64,000 bases of DNA, taken from the NCBI GenBank assembly GCA_905221605.1, contig CAJNDS010000508.1:1-64000 (forward strand), written 5' to 3'. The notes below the pieces were generated by a model. That model did no database searches and was not told where the DNA came from. It saw nothing but the letters and a program-made list of their open reading frames with translations. This document shows positions 10,598-21,200 of this stretch, one piece after another. How positions within the stretch are numbered: position 1 is the first letter of the stretch; each line of letters starts with the position of its first letter. Source of the DNA: Symbiodinium natans. Lineage: Eukaryota; Sar; Dinophyceae; Suessiales; Symbiodiniaceae. The translations under genes and the position numbers were made by a program.

Positions 10598-11965
10598 TTG
10601 GTGCAAGCATTCCCTCAGTGCCCAGAAGACCCCGGCCGTCCCAAGTCAGCGCATTGGCGGCAGCATACGACTCCTCGTTGGTGAAGGAGCCCTGAGAGGC
10701 AGAAACTGCGATCAGCACGTGGGGGCTAGTGCGTTCCGTTTGGTTTTGTGGGCTGGGGTCTTTCTCAATCTCCTGACCCTGCTTTTGAGTCAGAAGAGAT
10801 CATCGTTTTAAGAAGCTCTCCAAGCCCAAATAGCGTCACAGTCTTACCCCGCCTGCAGCGTATTCGTGATACCGTTCTCCAGGCTTCCGCAGGTAGTAGG
10901 GCCTTGTGTGTTCCAAACTTGACCGATCCCTACACCCTAAACCCTAAACCCAAAACCCTAAACCCCAAACCCTACGAACACCAAGAGGTCATGGTCCACA
11001 CCCGTGTTTGGGTTTCGGGCCCACAGCCTACAGAGTGCAAGCATCCCCTCATTGCCCCAAGGTCCCCGGTTTAGGGTTTAGGGTTTAGGGCCCCGGCCGT
11101 TCCAGGTCAGCGCATTGGCTGCAGCATACGACTCCTCGATTTTGAAGGAGTCCTGAGGAGCCAAATCAGCGAGAGCGCGCGGGCAGGGGGGGGGGAGGGA
11201 TTCTGTTGCGTTTGGTTTTGTGGGCTGGGGTCCTTCTCAATCTCCTTAGAGAGAGATAGATCATCTTTACAAGAGGCACCCAACCCTGGCGAAAAGCAAA
11301 GGCGCGTCACAGTCTTGCCCAGCCTGCAGCGTTTTCGTGATACCGTTGTCAAGGCTTCGGCAGGAAGTAGGGCCTCGCTTTACAATGGGAATCAAAAAAA
11401 CTACATAAGAATCAAGGGAGTGGCATGGCCAAAGCTCTAAGGGATACGTGGTCCCCGAATATGGTCCCTTGCCTTCCTTTCTAAAAGGGTTCTGAAGTAC
11501 CCTTTGGGGTTTTCTAGGGTATCTGAGAAGTAGACCAGGGTTCCCCAAGTAAGGGCCCATATTTAGGGATCATGGAACTACCCCAAGAAACACCTGCTTG
11601 GGTTCAGGGCCTACGATCCACAGAGTGCAAGTATTCCCTCTGTGTGCAAAGTCCCTGACCGTCCCAGGTCACAAACGGCTCCTGCTTGATGAGGGAGTCC
11701 TGAGCAGAAAAAAAACACCTCGAAACCCTAAACCCGAAACCTAAGGTATTTGCTGCGTTCTGGGAGTCAAGGCTCTCAATTTCGGGAAAGTTTACGTTGG
11801 TTTTGAGCCCCCTGGTGCCATGGCTCAATCTCCCCGAAAAAAAACATAGCCCCTGTGCTTTTGGTTTTGGTTTAGAATGTAAACCCAGACCCCTCGAGAA
11901 TCACTGTCGTTGCCGCGTGCCTCCAGCGTCTGTTTGAAACCGATCTCAATGCTTCCGCAGGATTC
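10598..11965 (-). CDS. Three tandem copies of a two-exon module, function unknown
   Basis: Two protein-like segments recur three times in the same order on the minus strand. The first reads CGSLENGITNTLQAG (near 10905-10850), CRSLDNGITKTLQAG (near 11375-11320) and CGSIEIGFKQTLEA (near 11965-11910). The second reads GSFTNEESYAAANALTWDGRG (10700-10630), DSFKIEESYAAANALTWNGRG (11155-11095) and DSLIKQEPFVTWDGQG (11700-11650). In copies 1 and 2 the first segment ends at a possible donor (GG|GTAAGA in copy 1, GG|GCAAGA in copy 2). Flanking non-coding DNA is duplicated too (TTTGGTTTTGTGGGCTGGGG). Whether this is one protein with internal repeats or three small genes cannot be told. No known family is recognised. 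Confidence 0.4.
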
Positions 11966-12235
11966 GCCTGGGATTTAGGGTTTATGGTTTGGGGCTTGGG
12001 GTTCGTATTCACGAGTCCGGGTTTTGGGAGCTTCCCGCATCAGAGGTTACCTTTTTGGGGTCCCTATGATCAGGAGCATTTTGGGCTCTATTTCACGGCC
12101 CCTTCTCCTTTTCAACCTGCGAAAACTCGACGATTCCAGTTCACGCGCTTGCGACCAGGTACTCCAAACACAAGAACCGTCTGTGGGCTATTATGACATC
12201 TCTAACATGCCACTGCTATTTGTATATATTTTTGT

Positions 12236-12328
12236 ACACATACATACATACATACATACATACATACATACATACATACATACATACATACATACATACA
12301 TACATACATACATACATACATACATACA

Positions 12329-12386
<58 letters not shown>

Positions 12387-12535
12387 ATACATGATATATA
12401 TATATATACATACATGTACATGCACATATGTACATATACAGATGAGTTTATAACTGTATATATACACTGTAATATATATATATATATACTGTATGTGTAA
12501 ATATATATATATATATACACTATATATATATATCC
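12236..12535. repeat. (TACA)n and (TA)n microsatellite
   Basis: About 30 units of CATA (12236-12356) are followed by imperfect TA-rich sequence to about 12535. Poly-C and poly-A runs follow at 12563-12603. The open frames across it on both strands are repeat translations. Confidence 0.95.
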
Positions 12536-12633
12536 ATGTATCACTCAAAGTCTAGAAGTGTACCCCCCCCCCCCCCCCCCCAAAAAAAAAAAAAAAAAAA
12601 AAAATGGTCATGCCAAGCTCGCTGCATGAGTAC

Positions 12634-12960
12634 TTAGCACTCCAGGCTATATGCAGCAGCGTGCTCCTATGCAGGGGTTTACGAAAATAGGGGACCCCAA
12701 AAATCGACCCCCAAATAGTAGGATTCCCATATCACCCGGACCCCAAAAGAAGGTACCCCCAAATTAGCCCTAACTTCGGAAACCCCCACATACGACTGGA
12801 CGGCTGAATTCCCAGCAGAGTCGCTGTATGTCGGCCGCATGGTACCCATGGAGGTTAGCATGTTGAACGCGAGTAGAGAAGCCAACATCCACAACATGAG
12901 GCCCAAAGATGCGGCCAGGACAATCCTAAGCCGCAAAAGAGGAGCATCTAGGGGCCTCAA
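12634..12960 (-). CDS. 3' end of an unidentified gene with one membrane segment and a TIR-element intron
   Basis: On the minus strand the segment from about 12960 to 12790 encodes LLRLRIVLAASLGLMLWMLA, a likely membrane helix, followed by a polar tail. A 123-nt intron (12667-12789) begins GTGGGGGTTTCCG and ends GCATAG. Removing it joins ...SY to EHAAAYSLEC and a stop at 12634-12636. The intron is almost entirely a family D TIR element. No family is recognised. The gene could be part of the one at 13661-13987, which lies upstream on the same strand, but that one has its own stop. Confidence 0.45.
12674..12788. mobile_element. TIR element, family D copy 2, inside an intron
   Basis: The plus-strand left end GGGGTTTACGAAAATAGGGG and right end TTCGGAAACCCCC form the inverted repeat. 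The interior shares GACCCCC, AATAGTAGGATTCC and GAAGGTACCCCC with other D copies. It fills the intron of the minus-strand gene that ends at 12634. Confidence 0.65.
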
Positions 12961-13660
12961 GAAAAAAACATGTTTTTTTTTTTTTGTGGGGGGGGGGGGA
13001 GGGGGTAGTTATACACCATAAGGGAAACTGCTGGCAAATTACTACGGCCCTATAGATCTCCACGAAGAGCTTCGGTTCCTTCACCCAAAACATACTTGAG
13101 AAAGCTCCAACCCCCCTGAGCCGTGTTCATTGTAACAAACTTGCTCAACACTGATCTGGACGCATCACGGCGTTGTGGCGCACAATTCCTGCCTGAGTGC
13201 CTTGACTGCTCAAGGCTACCTTAGCTGTCAGAACAACATCCGGTCCCTAAACCCTAACCCTAAACACTAAATCAGCCCAAGCCAAGGCTTTCAGGAGCTC
13301 AAATCTGCGGAAAGAGCTGAAACTGCTGTATGTACGAAGAAAAAGTGCCACACTCGACAAACCCTGAAAGCCCACAATTTATCGCAATGACGCAGGGATG
13401 ATTGACATTCGGTTTTGGGTTTTGGGCTTAGGGTCGAGGGTTTCGGGTTTCGGGTTTAGGGTTTAGGGTTTAGGGTCCAAGGTCTAGGGCTGTGCTTAGT
13501 AAAGCAGTCAAGGCTCCTTGTGGAAAAGCTTAGGAAACGCACCTTGCCCGGCGGACACATTCCTGAGCTCTTCAATAGCTCATGCATGCTCCGTGGAGTT
13601 CGGAAGATGGACCGGGATCTTTACAGGTATCAGAATGTCAAAGCAAGCAACACAAGGAAC

Positions 13661-13987
13661 CTAAATGAGAAGAGCATGACACTTCATAATTGATGGACAA
13701 GAAAAGCCCAGCACATGACTGTCCTTCGACGCAGACACACGAAAGCACCATTCGGGTACCACGGCATCTGAGGGATTTTGCAAGTGCCGAATGGGTGGTT
13801 TACGAAAATCGGGGACCCCAACTCCAAATAGTAGGATTCCTTTATAAATAGGACCCCTAATTTCGGAAACCCAATTCGGGCGGGGGTACTACCGCCAGGT
13901 GTTGCTACATTCTGCCCCCACGGGAAGGCATCCATGGAATTCGACGGAATATAAACCTCTGCTGCGTACAGGAAGGCCAGGCGCACC
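13661..13987 (-). CDS. Unidentified gene fragment with a TIR-element intron
   Basis: From 13987 the minus strand reads VRLAFLYAAEVYIPSNSMDA and on to ...QNVATPG. A 125-nt intron with GT...AG ends (13768-13892) then joins to DAVVPEWCFRVSASKDSHVL and a further 15 or so residues, ending at a TAG at 13661-13663. Reading through without splicing instead translates the TIR element (family D, about 13796-13875). The spliced product looks more protein-like. The 5' end is missing: an AG lies just upstream of 13987 next to CCCTAAA-type repeats. No family is recognised. Confidence 0.45.
13796..13875. mobile_element. TIR element, family D copy 3, inside an intron
   Basis: Left end GGTTTACGAAAATCGGGGACCCC, right end AATTTCGGAAACCC, with the internal AATAGTAGGATTCC block of the family. 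It lies within the 125-nt intron of the gene at 13661-13987. Confidence 0.65.
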
Positions 13988-14229
13988 ATTATTGGCGTGG
14001 GATCACTCTAAACCCTAAACCCTTAACCCTTATCCCTTAACCCTAAACCCTAAATCCTAAATCCTACATTTTAGGACCGGCCGCCGAAAGAGAGCCACAC
14101 GAAGTGTGAGTCATTCCACGCCTTCCGAACAAAAGTTCCTATCTGGCCTGAGAAAAGCATCTTGCATTTCAAGTATGCCATAAACACTGGGGTTTAGGGG
14201 GTTGAGGGAGTAGGGTCTGAAGAGGCCGA

Positions 14230-17153
14230 GGCTCAAGAACTGACCCAGCTTTCCCAATGTGTCTCCGGCGCTGGCGTCAAAGACTAGGAGCTGCTCCGGT
14301 GGCACTGTGGCCTTGACGTGGTCCTCATACCTCTGCCTCTTCTTGATGTGAAACCAGCTCCTGGGCAACCGGGACTTCGGGTTTAGCGGTTAAGGTTTAG
14401 GGTTCAGGGTTCCTTGGGAGTTTCCTGAAACTCGGGGGTGACCGACCTTTTTGGAGATCCTATTATTTGGGGGGATCCGGGACCCCTGATTATTGCGAAC
14501 TTACAGTACGGGGTAGGGTTTGGGGTGTAGGCTCCACTTAGGGTGTAGGGTTTGGGGTCTAGAGTTCAGGCCCTACTTCAAAACAGATGGGCACTATGCC
14601 TCAAACCCGAGCAGGGCGAACGCACCGAAGCCGGCAGTAGCTCGGGAGCCAGACCCTCCGGCAGGCGACGGAGCTCCAGTCCCGCAGGCAGCTGCGGGCT
14701 GCGTGGTGGACGCAGCAACCTCCTTTTGGGAGGTCTCCCAGCCTCTCTAGAGGAGCCTCACCTCTCGTGTTTCGGGACCAGAGGCCCCCAGTCAGAAAAG
14801 CTGCCTGGGAGTCGGAGGCCCAGGCGCCCCTAGCAGGCACCTGCCTGAGATCTACGAGGCCCCTGCCTGGGAACCACCCCCCATTCCAAACCTCTGACTT
14901 CAGGCAAGTGATCCACATCCCCAACCAGGATGCAGCATCGCCACAAGCGAAGGCGGCAGCCGGCCCCAACCAATCCCAAACCTCTGACTTTTTGAGATTT
15001 TTCGAAGGCATCACAAGGCCACCACGCCTCCCAAACAAGGCCTTCCGGCTGCAGCATCAGCGAGGGCGAAGGCGGCAGCAAGCCCCATCCCAACCCTCTG
15101 ACTTCAGGCCCTTCCAAGCAAGTTTTCAATCCCCAACAAGGACGCAGCATCGCCAAGGGCGAAGGTCCCCAAACCTCTGACTTTTTGGCCGCCCTCCCAC
15201 AAGCCCTCGAATGATGGACATCATCCCTTGCAACGCCATGGGACTGCGAACTTCAGGGTAGTTGATCTGCATCGTGCCGAGCTTCTAAACTCAACCAGTA
15301 GAAAACGATAAACACAACAAAAGCACGATCAGAGTTCAGAACCCTAAGCCCGTAGAGGTTAAGGCGAGGGTGGAGCGCCAGAGGGGATGGGCTTGTGCAG
15401 GTCGGGGCACGCGCCTGGGTGCTTTCAGCACCAGCGCGTCCACTCATTGAGACACCCTGAACCCCAAACCCCAAACCCTAAACCCTAAACCCTAAATGCC
15501 TGGCGAGGCACGGTTCCCACGAGCCAAACATGACCTCATCACTCCTGCGGAAAACTTCGGAGAGCTCCGGCAGAAGGTCCAGGTCAAGTCCAGACCTTAG
15601 GGTTTAGGGTTTAGGGTTTGGGGTTTAGGGTTTAGGGTTTGGGGTTTGGGGTTTGGGGTTTGGGGTTTGGGGTTTGGGGTTTAGGGTTTAGGGTTTGGGG
15701 TTTGGGGTGTGGGGTTGAGGGTTAACTTTAGGGTTTTGGCTCAAAGTAGAGATATAAGTACCCCCCCCCCCCCCAAAGGCAACCTAACTGGGGATCTCCT
15801 TACCGTACGTAATTCTAGATTGGCCCTTAAAACCCCAACAAATATACCTAAACACAGCTCTCTGAAACGGGAAAATTGCAAAAGAACTCCCGGGGCTAGG
15901 GACTGTGGTACCCTGTATAATCCCTGGGGTATATATAGGGGGATGTAACGTGGGGTACCTCATTCCCTCATTCCCTACTAACCGACAATAAGACCCAGGG
16001 ACTGGGGTTGCATCAGCGACAGTTGGCGCAAGATGTTCCCCAAGCGCAAGGCTCTGGACACGTGGCTCAGCAACTGCAAGCCTGGATACCGGGTCCAGTG
16101 GTAGACCCAGGTTGAGGCCACATAGGCCTCGTAGCCTTGGTCGCTCAGGAACCGTGTGGGGGTTTAGAGTTTAGGGTTTAATGTTAACCTCACATCTATA
16201 AATGGGGTGGCAACTGTAATATTCGCCGGGCCAGAGGGGCTCAGCCGAAGACTACTTTCCATTGCAGGAGGTTTTCGGGCCGATGTGTGTAAACAAGTCT
16301 ATATAGGGGGGTCCGGTGAAAATAATAATGGGGTGACAACAGTAATATTTGGCCGGCCAGGAATCAGAAATTTTACTTGCAGAGAAGACTTTTCGAGCTC
16401 CGAGAGCAAGCAGAACCCTTCGAGACCAAGCACAGCAGACCCTGACAGCTAACCCCCCCCCAAGAGCCCCAGAATCCGCATTATTGGCACCCACTCGTTT
16501 TTTTCTACCCCTGCAAACCCCGGGGACCAAAACAAGTTTTGGGGGGGGGGGGGGTTATTAAAGCGACGTTAACATTAGGTTTAGGGAAACAGGGGACCCC
16601 TAAAATAGACCCCCAAGTTGTAGGATTCACTTAGAAGAAGGACCCCAAAGAAGGTACCCCCAAAATATAGGTACCCTTCTTGTTGATGGTCGCTCCTTCA
16701 GGGGAACCTAGAAGGAAAGAAAACGGCAAAAGGGTACTGGGCTCCCACCAAGTAGCTGTTGAGCCACGAAGCGGGCGCCCTTGTTGTGAGAATGACCTTT
16801 GCATTGGGGTATGTGCACCTCAGGTCATCAAAAAGCGCGGGAACCACAATGTCCAGCAAAGCGCCCTTGCCAGGAATGTCCTGGAAGACTTTCTGCAGAT
16901 CGGGGTCCGCGATGGAGCCGCTGTAGAAGTACGATATGAATTCAAAATATCGGGACATGTAGCCCTGCCAGTGCGTCGTGTGATAGCCGAGCCTCTGTAG
17001 CACTTCCTGCATGGAACTTGTGCCGGTGCGTGACACGCCTGCCACAAGGACCTCGACGTTGTCGCCGGCTCGGGCATCACACGACTTAAGGGGCCCCCTC
17101 AATTCCCAGTCCGCGGCCGTTGTCTGGAAAGGAACGAAGGTGCTCGAGGCCAA
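14230..17153 (-). CDS. Sulfotransferase (PAPS-dependent), split gene
   Basis: Exon 1 starts at ATG 17153 and runs to about 16749. It encodes VLVAGVSRTGTSSMQEVLQR, the 5'-phosphosulfate-binding loop of the sulfotransferase family, and later YPNAKVILTTRAPASWLNSY, which matches the 3'-phosphate-binding region. A second exon near 16160-15990 reads SDQGYEAYVASTWVYHWTRY. A third begins after TTGCCCAG at 14360 and reads RYEDHVKATVPPEQLLVFDA, the usual C-terminal 'VPPERLLV' block, followed by LGKLGQFL. Such enzymes transfer sulfate from PAPS to carbohydrates or small molecules. The family is clear from exons 1 and 3; the middle exon and the junctions are inferred. The introns contain a family D element (16577-16683), a repeat-rich block (14886-15184) and TTTGGGG arrays. 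Exons between 15990 and 14360 may be missing. Confidence 0.7.
14886..15184. repeat. Imperfect direct repeats around CCAAACCTCTGACTT
   Basis: The motif CCAAACCTCTGACTT recurs at 14886, 14976, 15090 (with CCAACCC) and 15168. Companion blocks GGCGAAGGCGGCAGC and CCCAACAAGGA/TGCAGCATCGCC are repeated between them. The region is open in several frames on both strands, so the open frames are weak evidence for a gene. It lies in the interval between sulfotransferase exons. Confidence 0.6.
15597..15720 (-). repeat. TTTAGGG/TTTGGGG array
   Basis: Alternating TTTAGGG and TTTGGGG units in blocks, followed by a poly-C tract at about 15761-15774. It lies in an intron of the sulfotransferase gene. Confidence 0.9.
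16577..16683. mobile_element. TIR element, family D copy 4
   Basis: Contains GGTTTAGGGAAACAGGGGACCCC, GACCCCCAAGTTGTAGGATTC and GAAGGTACCCCCAAAATA, matching the order of blocks in the other D copies. It sits just downstream (minus strand) of sulfotransferase exon 1, so it is probably intronic. Confidence 0.55.
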
Positions 17154-17559
17154 ACCAATTAACCTCGATCAACAGCTGCATCTCTTCAAAGCGTTGGGGC
17201 TTTTGGCTGCTTGTAGGGCAAAGCAACCAACAGAAAAATGTTTCTCTCTCTCTCTCTCCAAAGGCCAAGGAACACTAGCGTAGCAGACAGGCCGACAAGT
17301 ATGGAAAAAAGCGGATTGCATTTCTGCAGGTGCATTGACATTGCCGACTGGTGCTGCTACAAGATGAGCCTTTTTTAGACCGGCACACAGTCACACAACT
17401 TACTTCAATAACCAAGGGGAAAAAAGGTTAAACTTTATTACTCCTAATAAATAAGGAAACTCAAAAGGGTTTTAAAGTTCAACTGAAGGCAAAGTAAGAC
17501 AACAGAGTGGGACCGTGGTAGATCACAGGCAAATGTAGCAACATCCTCTGGCGAAATGA

Positions 17560-18180
17560 ACTCGGTTTAGGGTTGAGGGTTGAGGGTTGAGGGTCTCGGG
17601 GCAATTCTTCTCTATAATTCGAGTATTCGATTATTCAGTATTCTATATGTTCCACGATGACCCTGTGCACATGCTTCTGATACCGCGAATCCCAACTTCC
17701 CTAAACCCGACTCCCCCCCAACTCCGCGCCGGCTTCGGGTTTTTGAGGGGTTGAGGGGTTGAGGGGTTTAGGGGTTTAGGGGTTTAGGGGTTTACGGGTT
17801 TAGGGGTTGAGGGGTTTAGGGTTTAGGGTTTCGGGTTTAGGGTTTAGGGTTAGGGTTTGGGGTTTAGGCAGGCCTTGTAGCAACTGCCGCAACACTCAGG
17901 TCGGGATACCCAAGCTCAACACGCCTGGAAAGACGTGTCCTGTGTTTGAATACCCTAACCCTTCACGCTAAACCCCAAACACAAGCAGCTTTTTGGACTC
18001 TTTCGTGAGACAGACCTCACTGCGTTGAAGAGTTTCGGCTCCTTGGGGTTTAACACTTTGACTACTATTTGCTCAAGAAGCCCGCAGAAAAAACAACAGA
18101 TTCCTCCTTATAAGGGAAATATTCTAGGGATTCTTATCTTTATTCTTTTGGGGCTCTTAAGCAAATAGTAGTTAACCTCC
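17560..18180. other. Spacer with variant telomere-like repeats, no recognised gene
   Basis: TTGAGGG (17566-17592) and GGGGTTTA/GGGGTTGA (17745-17870) arrays are separated by single-copy sequence. Minus-strand 17965-17875 has a short protein-like reading (SRRVELGYPDLSVAAVATRP), too little to call. Confidence 0.5.
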
Positions 18181-18208
18181 TACGTGCTTGGCCCCACCAT
18201 TCGGCGCA

Positions 18209-21200
18209 TCACTTCAGACTCACCTCCTCGCCTCCTTGGTAGCCCAGTAAGCATACCCTGAACCCTAAACCCTAAACCCTAAACCCTAAACCCTAAACCC
18301 TAAACCCTAAAACAAACGTAGCAAAGGGCACCACTGGGCCCACCAAGCCTCCTGGGCCAAAATGGGTGAGCAACAATGAGCGTGGGAGCCGATCGGGCCA
18401 GCTGAGTCGGCCGTGAGCTGTTAGCATGTTGTCCACAAGAACCTCGACTTGCGGGATAGGCTTTAGGGTTTAGGGTGTAGAGTTTAGGGTTTAGGGTTTA
18501 GGGTTTAGGGTCTAGGGTTTAGGGTTTAGGGTTTAGGGTTTAGGGTCTGGGTTTAATTCGGGTTTAGGGTTTCATTAGGGTTTAGAGTTTAGGGTTTAGG
18601 GTTTAGGGTTTAGGGTTTAGGGGGGGGAGGGGGGGGGTGGGGTGCATCACTTTTGTGTGCGTGGCTTTTGTGGCTCCCGAAGGCACAAAACCGAAACATC
18701 CTGCTAACAGGTAAGGACGAAGCAAGGTCTCCGCGATGAAGACGCACTGGGACGGAGTGCTTCCAAATTGTTGCTCGAATCTTCGTCAGAAGCTCCTGTG
18801 GGATGATGCTCCCGTCCGCAAAACAGGTGGTCATCGGGCTCCCGCGTGAGGTATCGATGTGAGCTGCGTGCTCGTAGTATGAGGCATGATTCCTGGGTGC
18901 TCAACAGAATGCAAAAATCGATGTCTCCTCTGCTTCTGAATGAGGAACACAAACGTCACCCACAACCACTCCTACAAGAAATTGCTGCTCCTACTCCTGC
19001 GCCTACGCCTAAAGCTGCCTGAGAGGGCTCGTAGAAGAAAGCGATGGGCACACGCCGCATGGAGATTGGGGACGGGGTGAGAGGGAGGGAGGGAAGGGGG
19101 TCGAGGGGGGAAGGGCAGGGGGTAAACCCTAAACCCTGTGCAAGTTCATGGCTGCTAGGGGGGGGGGGGGGGTTCAAACCCAAATAGATCCTAACCGTCC
19201 TCAGAGATACTGACTCTAAAACCCTAAACCCTAAACCCTGATGCTAAGAGGAAGCTGGTGAATAAGAACTATCGCAACTGCTACTCCCTCCACTCCAACT
19301 CATCCTACGAGTCCTATTGCTCTGTTCCAGCTCTTCCTACTGCCGCGTTGCGCATAGGAAGCGCGTCGGCTTTCAAAACCATGTGGTGTCGAAAACTCAG
19401 CACTGCTCCGAACCATCTTCGTCATCGTCATCATCATCAGCATCATCATCATCTTCTTCTTCAGCATCATAATCATCATCTTGATTCTTCTTCATAATCA
19501 TTCATCATCTTCATCATCTTCATCATCTTCATCATCTTCATCATCTTCATCATCTTCATCATCTTCATCATCTCCATCATCTTCATCATCTTCATCATCT
19601 TCATCATCTTAATCATCAGCATCATCATCATCTTCTTCTTCAGCATCATCATCATCATCTTGATTCTTCTTCATAATCATTCATCATCTTCATCATCTTC
19701 ATCATCTTCTTCCTTCGCAGTGAGAGTCGTCCCTCAGCTAGCGTGCGCTACAGTGTGGTTCACCTTGCACACCGGCCGATTTCACGGCTTAGCACGTATG
19801 CTCTTAGAGAAAAGCCGCTTGCTATTGAAGCGGGGTCCCTGTTTGTACTCAAATAAAAACTCATCGTTCAGTCATCTCCCAGGCTTGCATCTGCTAAGGG
19901 CTCGCTGCCCTTGCGAAGAACCTCCTTATATCCTGCGCAGTGACAGAATTGGCTTGTCCGTGAATCAGTCCACGGTTTCCAGATTGATGATGCGAGGCAG
20001 GACCCGAGCGTACTGGTTGCGAGCTGACTTCTGGCTCTGACGGTAGTAGTACGCTTTCTGGTCGCAGATCAGTCGCTTGATCTGGTATCACAAGGTGCCG
20101 TGTCTCTGCTGCAAGATGCGGAGGTCCTGCATGAGCTGACGCAAGAGGATCTTCTGGAGATTCATGTGGCTCGCCACCTATGCCTCTTCGCGCATATCTA
20201 TGTATCTCAGCCAAACTCGAGCCATGAGCACTTGGAGCACTGCTGGACCCTGGCGGTGAGGCCTCTACTCCAGTGGTCGTGGCTGGGCCCAATGCACTTG
20301 CACGATCATGTGAAAAGTCGGTGCTTTCACACACACGGGCAATGACAAGAACATACATATCCCGGCTAATCTGCAGAACACTTTCCGAATCAAGGACTTT
20401 TGGCGGCTGTGCATCATCAAGTGCTGTGAAGCCTTCTTCACTCGGCAGCGCTACAGTGTAGTGACCTGCTGAAGGTACATTGCCATGATGACGAATGACA
20501 GCTACTGTTTTGTAGGGTAGCCACCTTACGCCTATTGCCTGATCTGCAAGGAAAAGCGGCACTTCCAACTCGCGGGGAATGTCATACCACTGTGCTGTTT
20601 TGCGTATCCTGCCTTTCCTGCTGTGAAAGCGTGGAAGTTGCAGGAAAAGCCAAGGCATTGGTTGCACCATCGCCTGTCTATGTTCCTGGGCCGACCAGTG
20701 GTTTACAAGATCTTGGATGTTGGGGCTATGCTTTGGGGGCGCTAACAACCCTATGCATTTGGAGAGGGGGGAAGGCTCTGTGCAGGCAATGGGCTGTTCT
20801 GGCACCTGTCTGCGTCCCTGCCATACCCCTTGGAGAGACCTTGGCAGGAGTCTCGAGTGAACGAAGTCAATGAACTCGCATGTGTCATGCTGGCGCTCAG
20901 GCGCTTGCCACCCCAAAGTTGTGAACCCCAGGAGCCCGAAGGCTCTGCCCCTTTGCTGACCTTGTAGTCGCTGAAACACATTTGGCATTTGGGCATGAAG
21001 GCCAACAAACTGCACAGCTGCATCTAGGGCATAGAGAAATGCAATGGCATAGCAATGGTTGCCAGGATTATGCAAGCTGAAGTTTGGAAGGCTGCACACA
21101 TTGGGGCGCGGACGCACTGTTGCAGCATGAGCCACACTTGTCAGTGGCCGTACACCCACTGAGCCAACTGCTCCGCTAGGGGAGACTTCTTGAGTGTTCC

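Noticed and set aside
12191-12544. Open frames of Tyr-Ile-His-Thr and Cys-Met-Tyr-Val repeats
   Set aside because: They are translations of (TACA)n.
15733-15746. Relic of the dinoflagellate spliced leader (TTTTGGCTCAAAG)
   Set aside because: Only about 12 bases match and the upstream CCGTAGCCA part is absent, so chance is likely.
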